Shown: positions 11,224 through 22,791, numbered from the stretch's first letter. The stretch is DNA of 64,000 bases from Heligmosomoides polygyrus polygyrus (GCA_947396885.1 OX377204.1:54423139-54487138), one strand, 5' to 3'. Translations and numbers: made by a program. The notes: generated by a model not told the origin, from the sequence alone.

Positions 11224-14207
11224 ATGGTGGCGATGTCCGTTACTCCACGTGTTGCCACTGGAAACTGTTCGCTCTGCTGGCTAAGCCGAACACGGATACT
11301 CGAGTGCAGACGACAGGCCCTTGTGACAGGCCGACCTAAGAAGATCCATGTCACAACACATGGTGCATGTCAGTTCACGTATATCGAGATAGTACTACGG
11401 CGTCCGGGGAAGCCAACGCGCACTGGCAAAGTCCGGCGAGGACCCTGATGCGAGGATGGCATCGGGGGGCAACTGAGCTAGTCCGAAAGTCCCGTAACGT
11501 AGGCTGGACTCACGTGGCTACCTGATTGTGCGTACGTTGAGGGGCCATCGTGCGAGTTGGTTGAAGCACTGAAGCGTAGAAAAGTTGATTTCTGTGCGGT
11601 GCAGGAGACGAGGTGGTACTGCCGCAGGTCAAGAGACATAGGACGTGGCTTCAAGGCCGTTCTTGGTGGAAGTCCCAGGACCACCAGTGGTGTCCGAATA
11701 ATCGTCTCCGAATGATTTCGTGACTCGATTGTAAGCGTTGCGCGCTTTGACGATCGACTCTCGCTAAGGAGCGACTCTATCATTTCTTTTCTCTGCGTAT
11801 GCTCCGCAGACTGGCTGCTCCGATCAAGCCAAGGTTGAGTTCTGGAGCCTGTTTGGTGAGAAGACAGCAGAGGTACCGTCGAAAGATGTCATCGTAGTCG
11901 CTGGTGACCTTAATGGGCACGTTGGCGCGACGAAAGACGGGTACAGCTGTCATGGCAGATTCGGTTACGGGTCGCGTAACGCAGATGGTGAGCGTATCCC
12001 TGAGTATGCGGAATCGCATAGTCTCACCATAGTGAACACTGTATTTCGTAAACGCGATTCCCACCTCATCTCGTTCTATAGTGGGAACACCAGGACTCAG
12101 ATAGACTTTGTCCTTGTGATGGATCGTGATCAAAGTCTCGTCAAAGACGCGAAGGTCGTCCCGTATGAGACGGTCGCCCCACAGCATCGACCTCTGATCT
12201 GTACTTTGAAGATTGCCCTCCCAGGATGAGCAGGTCAAGCGATGTGGTGCAGTGGCGGCGAATGAAAGAGAAGAAAGCAGCTGTGATTTCTCGCGGCGGT
12301 TAGCGACAATGACGACTGTCGAAGAAACTTGGAAGAAGACGAGCGACGCGATTCGTCAAGCTACATAGTTGGAACTCGGTATTACGAAGCCTGGACAACG
12401 GAAGGTCGACAAACATGCATGGCTGTGGACAAATGGCGTGCGAAAAGACGGCCGATAACTGGCGGAGGAACCAAGAAGCCAACAAGGCTGCAAAGAAGAA
12501 CGTGGCTGTTGCAAAAGCCACTCATTATGGAAATGTCAAGGAGAAGCTCGAGTCACGCGGTAGTGAGCGGTATCTGTCCCGACTTGCTAAAACCATCATT
12601 GACAGACCGAGGATATCGAGAAGTTTGTCGGGATCAGTGATGAGGACGACCACCTTCTGACAGACCGCAAAAAGGCGTTGAAGCGATGGCTCGATTACTT
12701 TGAGGAAATTTCTACGCTAGAATTTTCTCGTCCAGCCATCCTTCAACGACTCCAACCTACTACCCTGTCCAGAAGATCACCGTGGAGGAGACTGAAGCGG
12801 CTTTGAAGAAGATGAGGCCAGGCAAGACAACTGGGCCCGACGACGTGGCGGCTGATTTATAGAAGTCCAAGTACTGGTACCCTGCTGAGTGGTTGGCGAA
12901 GTTCTTTAATCAGGTTGTACCGAAGAAGGAACTGCCTAAGTGTTGGCGCCAAAGTACGACGATCCCCATTCGGGAGAAGAAGGGCAGTCCTGCTGGCTGC
13001 TCCAATTACCGTCCGACTCGCTTGCTTTCGCACAGCATGAAGATCTTTGAGCGAATTGAAGACGGACGAATTCATGACATCGTCCAGCTTTCCAGCAGTC
13101 AGTGTGGCTTCGTAGCTGGCTGTGACACCATTGATGCCAAACACGCTGCCCATTTCCTGTCAGAGAAGCATCGCGAGAAACAGAATACAGTGCATATCAC
13201 CTTCCTCGACTTGGAGAAGGCCTTTGACCGCGTACCTAGTGACGTGATATGGTAGGCCCTGCGACGTGATTTAGATCCTGAAGAGCTCATAGAGTGGGTG
13301 CGAATACTCTTCTCTTGTTCAAAGAATCGAGTTCAAACTGCTGCTGGAACCTCGGTGGAGCTTCCCATCTCGGTCGGGGTACACCAGGGTTTTGCACATT
13401 CCCACTCCTCTTTGTTGTCGTCATGGACGCCATCACACGAGATTTTCAGAAGGTCGTCCATTGCTTTATGCTCATGACGTAATGCTCGTCATCGAAGATA
13501 TCGGTGAAGTCTAGCGAGAGGTGCAGGCTGGGTGTGATCGCCTAGAGCGGTTTGAACTCAGATTGAACGTGAAGGAGAGTGAATATCTAAATGCGGACAT
13601 TACTGAGTCCAGCTCCGTCAAGGTCAATGACATTAAGCTCCTACGCACTTCGGTCTTTAAGTACTTGGGATCAAACAATAGCGTCTGACGGCAAACTGAG
13701 CGGAGCGCTTGAAATCGAAGATCTACGGAGCAGTTGTCCGGCCGGTAGCAATGTCCGGCGCTGAGTGTTGGCCAGCGACCATGGAAGATGAAACGCGCCT
13801 CAGCATCATGGAGGCGAGAATGCTGCGCTGCACGGCCGGAGTCATGCGCATGGACCGCATCCGAAATGGAGTCATTCGGCAGATGTTCGGTGTCGCCTGA
13901 CAACTAACTGACAAGAAGCGCTGGGCTCACTTTCGATGCTACGGCCACTTTCTGCGTATTGAAGAAGACAGCGTTCTCAAGACAGGCCTTATCTTCGAGG
14001 TAATTGGAAAGCTGTCTAGAGAGCACCCGAAGCAGCGCTGGTCCGATACGTTACATATGGACTTGAAGGTTGCTGGTGTTCACCCTGATCTAGCGCTGGA
14101 TCGGGAAAGGTGGCGTCATAACACCAGAATAGCGGACCCCGCTACGGGTCAAACGCAGGAGAAGAAAAATAAGAAGAAGAAGAAGAAAGAAGAAAGAAAC
14201 GAAGTAG
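11224..14207 (+). mobile_element. Full-length but decayed RTE LINE with 16-bp TSD
   Basis: The exact direct repeat GATATCGGATTCGTAA lies at 11208-11223 and 14208-14223, bracketing the element. Its 5' end (GGTGGCGATGTCCGTTAC) matches the start of the copy at 44399, and its 3' end is an AAGAAG-type tail at about 14158-14200. It therefore belongs to the same YADD, BovB-like subfamily as 44399-47536, and integrated inside a DNA element. Confidence 0.9.
11470..14157 (+). pseudogene. Endonuclease-reverse transcriptase pseudogene
   Basis: Collinear with the product of 44399-47536 but broken by many stops and indels. Recognisable blocks are the endonuclease motifs around QETRW (about 11605) and AGDLNGHVG (about 11902), a QHRPLICTL block at about 12183, and the RT region at 12893-13255, which holds NYRPTRLLS and FLDLEKAFDRVP before a stop. 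Around 13470 the YADD box is lost (reads as LMLMT followed by a stop). The C-terminal block starting KIYGAVVRP survives from 13715, with the final RWRHNTRIADPAT block near 14112. It is clearly dead and older than its relative at 44.4 kb. Confidence 0.85.
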
Positions 14208-15123
14208 GATATCGGATTCGTAATCGGCGCCTCAAAAACCCCTGGATGATTTTGGACGAGAAAATTTGGCCAGCTTCGATGACCTTATCGTTCGTGTGCC
14301 GCGGCCTGGAGCGGTCACGCCCTCGATGCGAAACTGTCAAAGATCGATTTTTTCATAATCAGTTGAAATTGATACCGTTCGATAGCGCTTTTCATGCTGA
14401 ACAGACGGGTACCACTGCGAGTGTCGAAAACTCAAATATGGGCGAGTAAGAGCGCAGGAAACTTCACCGCTGCTCTCCGCCGCTCTGAAATCGCATCTGG
14501 GGCTAAGGTATTTTAGGCAACTGGAGAGCAGTGAATGCTTCCTCGTAAAATACCTTAGGTGGTCTGCTTGAGTATGCATTTTTAGGCCGTCAGCTCATCG
14601 CATCTTTTTGCAGGATTCCGGTGAAATCAGAAAAAATTGTGTCACAGATGCCTAACCTGCATATTCGCACCGCTGTAATTTCACCTGTTTAGTTGTTTAG
14701 AAGCTACAACGCTGTACTTTTGCGGACTTTTGTGGGCTGAAGCTGTCTACTACCTACAAAATCCACAAACCGCAGTTGGAACAAAAGCAAGCTGGACAGC
14801 CTTGAGAAACTCCTGTGTACAGCGGTTGGGATTTCCGATAAAACTCCCCAAACGCTCACTCTACAGACTGTCGCGCCCACTCGATTGATAGGTTCGATTC
14901 CATATGCATTGTTCACGGCGCACTCCAAGAAAAAACTGGACAGCCCTAGAGAAACTCCTGAGTAGGGCTGCTGGGAATTTCTGATAAAACTCCCCAAACG
15001 CTCACTCTACAAGCTCTCGCGCCCACTCGATTGATTATTTCCGGCCTACTCGAACATTCGGTTTTGACAAGCTGAACCGAACAGCAACACGAGCCACACA
15101 GTCGCGTGGCTCGAGTTGCTATT

Positions 15124-15138
15124 GGGGGGGGGGGGGGG
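15124..15138 (+). repeat. Run of 15 G
   Basis: Uninterrupted G tract following ATT, next to the word GTTGCTATTGG that also occurs near 2770. Such tracts can form quadruplexes; no function can be inferred here. Confidence 0.8.
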
Positions 15139-15216
15139 AACAGCTGTTACTATTTGGAGAAGCTAATCAACTGAGGGGCGGCTCGTGTTGCTATTATGTC
15201 GCCGTTCGGTTGCTAG

Positions 15217-17012
15217 ACGATATATATACCTTGATGGTCCTTTTGTCGGTTGGAGGTCTTCCCAGCGGGCACCAAACCTCTTACAGACCGCTCGATCTCT
15301 GGCTGCTTGCATCCAGTGAGGCAGACTCCGCTCTCTGAAAGATCTTGAGAATAACTCTGCCCATCGCGTTGGCGGTCGTCCCTGTGGTCTCTTATGTCCC
15401 TCGGGAGCCATTCTGTGACAAGGAGACTCCATCTATCGTCCTTTCTTCATCGAAGCAGGTGTCCGGCCCAGCGACATTTGGACTTCTTCATGTACTGCAA
15501 CGGGTCTGCTAATTGCGACTTCTCCCCTAGCTCCGAGCTTCGTAGGCCTTCTCACCATTGCTGACGAAGGCTTGTCCTCAGAAGACATCTCCCCAGTGCA
15601 CGATGCGTACTTTGCATTGCTCTGTCGATTGTCTTGTTGTCGGGCCAGGTTTCGTCGCGTAACATATCACAGGCAGAGGCGTTGAATATCGTGGCCGTGA
15701 GGCCGTCATCCTTGACCTGATCGGTGACTTCGCGAATCAAACTGAAGGCTGCCCATGCTGCGCGTCTCCTGCGGGCGATTTCAGGAGCGAGTTCGTTATC
15801 CATGTTCAGCTCTCTTCCCAGATAGAAGTAGGAGTCGACCTGTTGTAGAGCGACACCATTTAACCCTATAAATCCCGTGTCGCACCACTGGTTGACCATA
15901 AATTGCGTTTTGGACATATTCATGTCCTATCCAATCTTCATACCTGCCACATTGAACTCGTTCAGCATTTCCTCGACCTCTGCCGTGCTGGTAGAGATGA
16001 GAACAATATCGTCAGCAAAGCGAAGGTTGCTGATCCATCTACAGTCACACAAGGTAGCCTTTATCGTCCCAGTTCAAGTCCTTTATGGCATTCTGGAGCG
16101 CCGCTGTGAATAGCTTAGGAGAAATCGTGTCTCCCTGCCGTACTCCTTTTCCGACAAGAATCTTAAGCTTTCTATCGAACAACTGGATGGTGGTCGATGT
16201 GTTCGAGAAGCATTTGTCGAGAAGGCGGATGTAGGGCGATGGTATACCAGCGTGCACAAGCGCGTTCAGAATGGCGTTGATTTTCACAGAGTCAAACGCT
16301 TTCCGATAATCCACGAAGAGAAGGACAAGTGGGATGTGGTATTGGCGGCTCCTTTCGATGCGTTGTGAGATTGTCTGAATATGGTCCATGCAGGAGAAAT
16401 CCTTGCGAAACCCTGCTTGCTTCACTGGCTGATACTCATCCAAGCAACGCTCCATACGATTAAGCAGATCTTGATGAAGATCTTGTGCACAACCGAGAGA
16501 AGTCTGAGGCGTCGATAGTCTTTGATATCCTCCTGCTGACCTTTTTTGAAGATTAGAACTGTTTTCGACTCCTTTCATGAGCACGGAATCCTACCAAGTC
16601 GAAGGTAGTGGTTGAAGAGGTTGGCAAGAAGTGAGCAGAGGGCACTGCCACCCGCGCGAAGGAGGTGCAGAGATGCCGTCCGGTCCGGGAGCAGTGCCTG
16701 GCTTCATCCTTCTGATGGCATGAGCAACTTCTGATTCTTAGAATAGGAGGTACTTCATCAGCTGGTGGCATCAAGCATTTCGGGACAGTGGAAACAGATC
16801 TGTGTAGAATTATTAAACGGTGGCCTCCATCGCTCTTCGAGACGTTTGCGTTGGTCCATCCTTATCCACAAGGGCTGAGATTATTGCCTTCTGGTCGCAG
16901 AGATCTCGTTGCAGCGCTTTATGCTTGAACCTTTCCCAGCGACTTCTAACAGCTTCGATCTTCTGTAGGCTTGAATGTACTCTTTCACTGCAATTCGACA
17001 GGCCTTCGAGAC
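15217..17012 (-). pseudogene. 5'-truncated RTE LINE copy (minus strand)
   Basis: Reverse-strand copy of the 3' 1.8 kb of the 22806-25907 element; the 3' end is near 15217 (GGACCATCAAGG in the complement) and homology stops abruptly near 17012, within the linker before the RT domain. The minus-strand frame 16584-16045 keeps RT blocks ([35 protein letters not shown]); a second frame at 15923-15552 covers the region after the active site. Several frameshifts and stops are present. The 5' truncation is the usual result of incomplete reverse transcription. Confidence 0.9.
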
Positions 17013-17379
17013 AACCACCGAGATCTGTGTCGACGCCGAAGCCGCCTGAAACCAGCGAATTCCGAAGAGAGAACATCATCATAAAAGTAAGAGTGGTACT
17101 GAGAGCGTTGTCTTTGAAAGAAGAACGAAGGAAAAATACAGGACCGAGGCTGGGTGAGAGCGCTATAGTCCTAAGAACGAAATAGGAAAGAAATCGAGTA
17201 GTAGGCCGGATTTTCGGGATGAAACGGGTGCGCAAACGTTGTGAGGGATGAGCGCATTCTTATGGACTTCAATCTCGATCAAATTTTGCTAAGAAAAGTG
17301 ATGTTCTTGAAGTGTAAACAAGAAAGAAACAAGAAAGGAGTCTAGAAGGCTTTAAGAGTAACATATGCAAATACAATAT

Positions 17380-17440
17380 GACGCCGATATAAACACATAC
17401 ATTTAAGAAACTGCAGAAAAGACATACCTTAGCTAATTTA
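17380..17440 (-). other. Duplicated exon-edge-like sequence, copy 1
   Basis: CATTTAAGAAACTGCAGAAA and the following ACATACCTTAGCTAATT recur, slightly diverged, at 17590-17625 plus 17827-17850. On the minus strand it reads AAATTAGCTAAG followed by GTATGT, a good 5' splice-site consensus, so it may be a duplicated exon end. No protein family is recognisable. Confidence 0.35.
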
Positions 17441-17625
17441 TCGTCCATACTGTTAAGCACCAGGACTCACACATTATTCAGCGAATCAAAACGAGTTCGG
17501 AAGAGACTGAACTGAAACATAAGCACTGATGAAAGTACAAATGAGAAGCGAAAGCTCCTCTGCTACTACAACGTACTGACATAAACGTAGACATTTAAGA
17601 GACTCCAGAAAAGATATACCTTAGC

Positions 17626-17826
17626 GGCGCAACACGTGGACGAGGCTGGCAGTCCTTGGCTTCAACCGCCATGAGCATAGCAGTCGTTTTTGGTGACGTG
17701 GAATTTCCCCCATTGTACGTACGTACGTGTAATGCAAGTTGCACCGAGAGGGGCCTAGGTCAAACTGGTAAAACCCGTAACTTTTTCGAGTACTGATGGA
17801 CTGCCCCCTCGTCCACTAGTTACGCC
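17626..17826. mobile_element. 201-bp MITE with 8-bp TSD
   Basis: The direct repeat ACCTTAGC is found at 17618-17625 and 17827-17834. The element begins GGCGCAAC and ends GTTACGCC, with inverted termini of roughly 30 bp (GTGGACGAGG and its complement). The paralogous sequence at 17426-17433 shows a single uninterrupted ACCTTAGC in the same context, i.e. an empty site. An 8-bp duplication fits hAT or P superfamilies. It contains the small GTACGTACGTACGT repeat near its centre and no coding capacity. Confidence 0.85.
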
Positions 17827-17834
17827 ACCTTAGC

Positions 17835-18320
17835 TAATTACCCGTCCACACAACTAGCTCAGCGAGGACCAGAGCCAAAGTCAGTCACGAAGGCGGAATT
17901 TCATCACTTCACGGAAATTCGTCGCTGAAAAGATGAAATTCCGCTAATTGGCTGACGGCTGAAATCACGAGGCCTCCTTTCCGCTTCGAGTCCTCTATTA
18001 GGGTAAAAATCAGAGCGGTTCAATCCTCGGTAGAAAGAGAAGCGCTTTCCTAACCTGGAGGCGAGGTGTTTGCAAAAAATGCGTTCAACAGGACTCTCTG
18101 AGAATGAAAAAAGGAGCAGAATTCGGGGTATAGCGCTGACAGAAGACATGTTACGCACACGGTCAAGAAAAGGGTATTCAGAGGAAAATGAATCGAAAAC
18201 GTAAAGAACCCACAGCTTGCTATTCCCACAGCTGCTGCTAAGAAAAGAAGCCTAGCCTGCCCGACCCGATCCGGTATGGCGTCGGTCAAGACTGTAATCG
18301 CGTCGCTATCCATTATATCA
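17835..18320. other. Unassigned stretch, possible host sequence
   Basis: Minus-strand frames at 18313-18050 and 18158-17904 are open and the first is hydrophobic, but neither has splice or start support strong enough to call a gene. No repeat terminus is visible. Confidence 0.3.
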
Positions 18321-18339
18321 AGGCCCGTTTTTACGAATC

Positions 18340-18580
18340 AATAGATCTGCTCCTCCACCACTGATTATCAACTTATACCTGGAAGATCTACATCTAAAGC
18401 TCAGTAAGTTTGGAAATAGCTCCATATAAAGCGCTGCTGTTGCAACAGAATTGCAACCGCGGTTTCTGTTTGCAACTGCTGTTGCCATTCTGTTGAAGGG
18501 GCGTGGTTGGGCGGAGACTGTTCGGCTCAAACGCTAAAGCGTTCTTTCTAGCAATTGACCAAATCATATGCGCGGTACTG
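18340..18580. repeat. Right end of a TA/CAGTACCG-type element
   Basis: The sequence ends GCGCGGTACTG at 18580 and is followed by TA (18581-18582). Its complement begins CAGTACCGCGCATATG, and a GGTCAATTGC word that follows resembles the end seen near 48150. No matching left end was found, so this is a degenerate or truncated copy. Confidence 0.45.
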
Positions 18581-18582
18581 TA

Positions 18583-19600
18583 GTGTACGATGAGAAGAGT
18601 TCGACTTGATGGATTTGCGCAGGCGCCCTTTGTTTAAGCAGTTTTCTTCCTGGGAGTGATTTGTCTTTGTTGCCCTTCTGGGCGGAAAGAAACTTCTAAT
18701 ACAATCTCCAATAATTTATTCGGTTAGGAGTGGAGTTGCCGGGAACTTCCTTAACGTGCTTGACCCCCGTCGCTAGTTTGCTGCCGAGCTTGAACTAATT
18801 GAAAATAAAATTACACTCTTTTTCATTTTGAGTAGTCATCGTTCTAAAGAATGAAACTTTTCAATAACGCAAGGAAATTACCGATTCCTATCCCAAAATG
18901 ATCGTCAAAAATACATCATCGGGTTTGCTTTGAATCCCAGAAAAGCAGAAATGTTGCAAAATTTATGTCTCAACCTAATATGAAGAGACTATTGTATATG
19001 GTGGGATGATAGGGAAACATGCTTTGCCCAAGGCTTGGAACTTAATTTGTTTTCAAATGCTTTTGAGCGTCAACGAGTTCTTGGTATACTTTTAGCAGAG
19101 CTTGAGATATCTATTTTAATACGGGTAAAATTCAAGGAGATTAACAAAGTAGTTTTATGCGCAAGCAATTGGTCTGATGCTGTTTTGCAGAAAAATGAAT
19201 AAGCCTCACTATCTGCTCTAACAAAAAGGCTTTAACCGCAGCCAGAAGAAATACCACTAGGCGTTTAAATGTGTATTGCTAACTATCAAACTTGTGCCAT
19301 TTTCATTCCGGGCAGAAACCTCTTGATGGTATTCCAGGTGGCAAGGTGGATTTGGGAGTTTTCGATTAGCCGCACTCGTACAACTTCTCGTGCACAACAG
19401 CTGAGAACATCAACAATGGATACATGACCTTCCATTCAGCCCGGTTTCTACTCTTATTTTAATTTGTTTCATCGCTTCAGCATTTCAGTTCCAGAAATTC
19501 ACGCGTGACTCTTTGCAAATAAGGCACGCTAGGCAAATGAGTAGGAAGGTGATCAGCTGACAGATAAGTAAATCAACGGAGGTCGTCACCTTTGCTGGAC
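18583..19600. other. No recognisable feature
   Basis: AT-richer stretch without a convincing open frame, repeat or structural element. Confidence 0.4.
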
Positions 19601-19605
19601 CCCAT

Positions 19606-19860
19606 TCACTTCCCAATCCGGCAAACACTCTCCGATGCGGTGAGGCGCAGGCGTTTAAACAGTAGCAAACTCTGCGCCATGCTCAGAACCAGTAAATACA
19701 AAGTTGGCACCAGGAATTTACGAAGACAATAGCCTACGCTAATCGTAAGATAAATGAAGAACTCAGAAAACGAAAAAAGATATGGTGCAATGTATGCAAT
19801 AGATGCAGCGATATAGATGTGATATTGCGAGCTAGTCTCACCTCCACAATTTTTAAGCCA
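19606..19860 (-). other. Hydrophobic open frame, possible membrane-protein exon
   Basis: On the minus strand the frame encodes a largely hydrophobic stretch with two or three possible membrane segments (around IYIAASIAYIAPYLFSF and LVPTLYLLVLSMAQSLLLF) and then a stop at 19606. It lies downstream of the candidate exon 19911-20177 on the same strand. No family is recognised and the 3' splice site joining them is not evident. Confidence 0.3.
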
Positions 19861-19910
19861 CGTTGTTTCCATACGGATCCACAGGTGAACGCTTTGCTTG
19901 CTTGTCTTAC

Positions 19911-20177
19911 CTTGCGGCTTTTCTCTCCTTCTGATGTCCTTGGAATCCATGGTGATAGCTATCCTATTCATCAAATAGTGCTTGGAGGCGAAATGGCGTC
20001 CATTAATAACTGAACGCTTCGTTCCTTTCCGTGCCCTTCACTCTAGCTCCAGCAGCTCTATATCGTCATCAGCGGTATGCTCAACTTTAGCAGGCATTGT
20101 TGGGCGGTCAATCAAGAGTAGACTAGAAGGGTCCCGAAGCACAATCCTGGGCTTATCACTGCCAACGACAGGTATGA
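19911..20177 (-). pseudogene. Candidate host exon with in-frame TGA
   Basis: The minus-strand frame reads through about 90 codons of typical coding composition, with acidic and basic clusters (TADDDIELLELE, then DIRRREKPQ) and ends at a strong 5' splice site, CCGCAAG followed by GTAAGA at 19910. It contains one in-frame TGA at 20038-20040. Either the TGA is a mutation in a real exon, or it is the true terminus and the downstream frame is fortuitous. The 5' limit near 20177-20200 is uncertain because no strong acceptor is visible. No family is recognised. Confidence 0.35.
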
Positions 20178-20461
20178 CTGCTCGAAGCAGTGCACCAGTC
20201 GGAAATAATCCATCGTTTTACTGGACTGCGGTAGAATCTCACTTCCTTTCGTGTCTACGCCATCCTAAAGGGCCGCGCCGCAACGTCCCACCCCTTAACA
20301 CGTTCTCATTTTTGGTGGACAGCTAGACAAGACATCATCTATCCACATTCATCACAATAAGATTCATTAGAAGCCGAGCGCGGACAATCTCACACCTTGC
20401 TTCTTCGGCGCGCCTCATCCCTTGAGTTCTCAGAGCGATAATCTATTGGTGAGCCTCCCCT

Positions 20462-20790
20462 TCAGATCGCCTGTAGGTGACAAGCCAGACCAAGAAGGAC
20501 TGCGAGAGGCGTCATCTGCAGAAGTGTTGTGCTACTACCTTCATATTTGTTGGAAACCATGAATACTCCACACGCAAAACAAGTGCGAGCAGTCACCAGC
20601 AGTTCCATGCAGAAAAAACTCGTTGAGCCATAGGAAACTTGATATCCGCAGCCACTTGACCGTGGCAACACGGCTAGGATTTGAGTCGCAGGTTGACACC
20701 AAACAGTGTCAGCTGTAGGTACCCGAGCACGTTTGCGACGTGAGCAGCGCTCGCCTTCCTGTCGAAAATCCTGCTTGAGATTTTGCAGAA
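20462..20790 (-). CDS. Candidate host exon, membrane-protein-like, unrecognised
   Basis: A single minus-strand frame is open for about 109 codons ending at TGA 20462-20464. It begins with a basic segment (RCSRRKRARVP) and continues into two hydrophobic stretches (around FFCMELLVTARTCFACGVFM and TPLAVLLGLACHLQAI). No ATG lies in the upstream part, so it would be an internal or terminal exon. It lies upstream of the candidates at 19911-20177 and 19606-19860 on the same strand, so they could be parts of one multi-pass membrane-protein gene. A donor-like AAG-GTAGTA at about 20540 offers an alternative exon end. Function unknown. Confidence 0.3.
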
Positions 20791-20829
20791 TTGGCTGTTT
20801 TTATGGTAAGACGTCTACTACATGTCACC

Positions 20830-21820
20830 TATGCAAAGGGATGTTTCGTGACGGCAAAATTGCCGTTCTTTAAGGTTGTTGCTCCGCATATCTTATGGCT
20901 TAATTCAGTGGACAGAAAGTTCTCTATTATTGAACCTGAAAGGTAACGCACGAAGACTGTCGATGCTTTAAGAGGAGTGTATATGTCTATTGCAGCATCA
21001 AAACTCCCTAGAAGTCGCTTGCTACGCCTTGCTTTGAGGTGTATTCTTGTATTCTGCTTGTTGCATCCGCATTCGTTTTCGGTGTTTGTGACATGACAAT
21101 GTCCATGCAAGTGACATGCCCTGATTAGCCTCCTCTAACTCACCGCGGAATACGGCGGTCGATTGCTCGAACTCTATCTAAAACTGATTTCTCTGCAGCT
21201 CAAGCAACAATTCAGAGTGAGCGCTCCTCCAAAAAGATGGAGAAGCTCTCATTCGAGGCGCACGTACAGTATACGCTATCCTGGTTTGCAAAGCTTCCAT
21301 TGTCTTTCTACTATGTCCACGTTAGGATTTGAAACAGTCTTGGCATCGGTAGCATTAATGTATTGAAGTCTATTCACAAGTGTTGTCCAAGATTGGCAAC
21401 GACCTTTATTAGGCTAGTTTTTGGCGTAGTGGCCCTCGTCGAAGCTGGAAAAGTCGAAGACGCATCTAGAAACTAGCAACGCTAAGCTTCACAGCGGCGA
21501 TCGAGTTGATCTACCAGTCAACTTTATCGTTAGTTGGAGGGCTGAAGCAGTATCAGGTGTGTGAACGGGCATATCTTCAGTGACCACTGGTCACGGGAAC
21601 ACTGATCAAGGCCCAAACCAGTAAAGGTCAAGCAAGAGTTCCAGCTCCCGTATCGCCGCGAAACATTCCCTGCGTTGATTTTTGGATTCGAGGCCCGAGT
21701 GTTCTGCGTGCCGAGATGTCCCGCTCACGTGCTGAGCTTGTGAAGACCGCCTCAAGCGCTTCGCCGCCGCGGCCTACAAGATATGGTGAGAGTGATAGAG
21801 GTTCCTTTGAGGTTCCTCTC
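20830..21820. other. No confident feature
   Basis: Contains a 93-codon minus-strand frame (21110-20829) and other short frames, none with recognisable domains, splice signals or repeat ends. Confidence 0.35.
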
Positions 21821-21828
21821 AAGATCTA

Positions 21829-22047
21829 ATGGAACCGGATGCACGACAGGACATTCGTCACACTATCCTGGGTTATTTGCTCGCGCTTGATAGACTCCTG
21901 GAAAAAAAATTCTCGAAAAATGATATCGAAAAGGCTCTAGGGCCGTTTAAGGGTAGGAGCAAGGATGAACGACTGCGCTACGTAGTCCTTGTTAGTTATA
22001 CGTCACGCTTTCTTCCACGGTGTATCGTGGAGGGAATGCCTATTTGA
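21829..22047 (+). CDS. Short open frame of unknown function, 72 codons
   Basis: ATG to TGA frame with an amphipathic, charged composition (DRLLEKKFSKNDIEKAL, RSKDERLRYVVLVSY) that looks more protein-like than neighbouring frames. An in-frame stop lies just upstream of the ATG. There is no recognisable domain, and it could equally be one exon of a longer gene or chance. Confidence 0.25.
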   Translation: MEPDARQDIRHTILGYLLALDRLLEKKFSKNDIEKALGPFKGRSKDERLRYVVLVSYTSRFLPRCIVEGMPI

Positions 22048-22791
22048 GCTTTATAGTACCTTGTGAGTGATCAGGTTAGTTCTTAGTTAGTTGCGTTTTG
22101 TTACGCCACACAAGGTTTTTGGGTGGATCCTTATTTAGCAGGGGCTGACGTTGCGGCTTCTCATCATTTTCAGAGAACTGAACGTGCTGCATCAGTTTTT
22201 ATTTGCGCTCTACTCCATCAAGTGCCTCAAGTACCCTAGAAATTCAGACCTGGTCTACGAACACAAAGTAGCGACCAAATGGGAGAAAATAACTCTCAAT
22301 TGTATCCACTGCAAAGGCTGAAGACGAGAGAAGCTGGAGATGACCTAACAGACTAGTGCATATTTTATCCCTCCGAGACAAATTCGGAGCCAACTCAAAG
22401 ACCACGGAGCGATGACAGGCTTAGTTGACCAGGGCGGGATCCAAATTAACCAGGGATGGGTTTCAACCGCCCATGGAATTTCGAAAGGAAGCCCAGGTAG
22501 CTGGATAGAGTCTGGAATCCAGATTACGTCTGTTCAGAATGAAAATGTAAAATGCATCTCCTGAACACACTACAGAGTGCACCTCTTCAGTACCGACCCG
22601 TTAAAGTTGCTTGATAGTCTCTCTTTATCCGTGCTGTTAGCCGATACCATCGTTTGTAGGGGTGTAGTAGCAGGGTTCTCCCTATGAAAGATAGGCCTTG
22701 GCTTCGATTCCCAGTGGTGTCTCTTCGATATGCATGCCGCCATTTATCTTCGACAAGACATCTTGTTCCAGTCTATAACATATAATTCAGT
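22048..22791. other. No recognisable feature
   Basis: Non-coding stretch before the RTE insertion. A weak B-box-like GGCTTCGATTCCC lies near 22694 but no A box is correctly placed. Confidence 0.4.

Larger units (their letters stand above)
10851..15060. repeat. TA/CAGTACCGG family copy split by an RTE LINE
   Basis: The left part 10880-11223 contains the arm word GGGTTATTTGGGGCGCTG and the conserved core (about 11020-11150). The right part 14208-15060 resumes exactly in the complementary arm (CGGATTCGTAATCGGCGCC) and continues with reverse-oriented body modules. The 16-bp word ending CGGATTCGTAA is present at both junctions because of the LINE insertion. Outer termini of this copy are not evident. 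Confidence 0.75.

Noticed and set aside
22640..22720. tRNA-like sequence (B-box-like GGCTTCGATTCCC)
   Set aside because: No correctly spaced A box and no acceptor-stem pairing.
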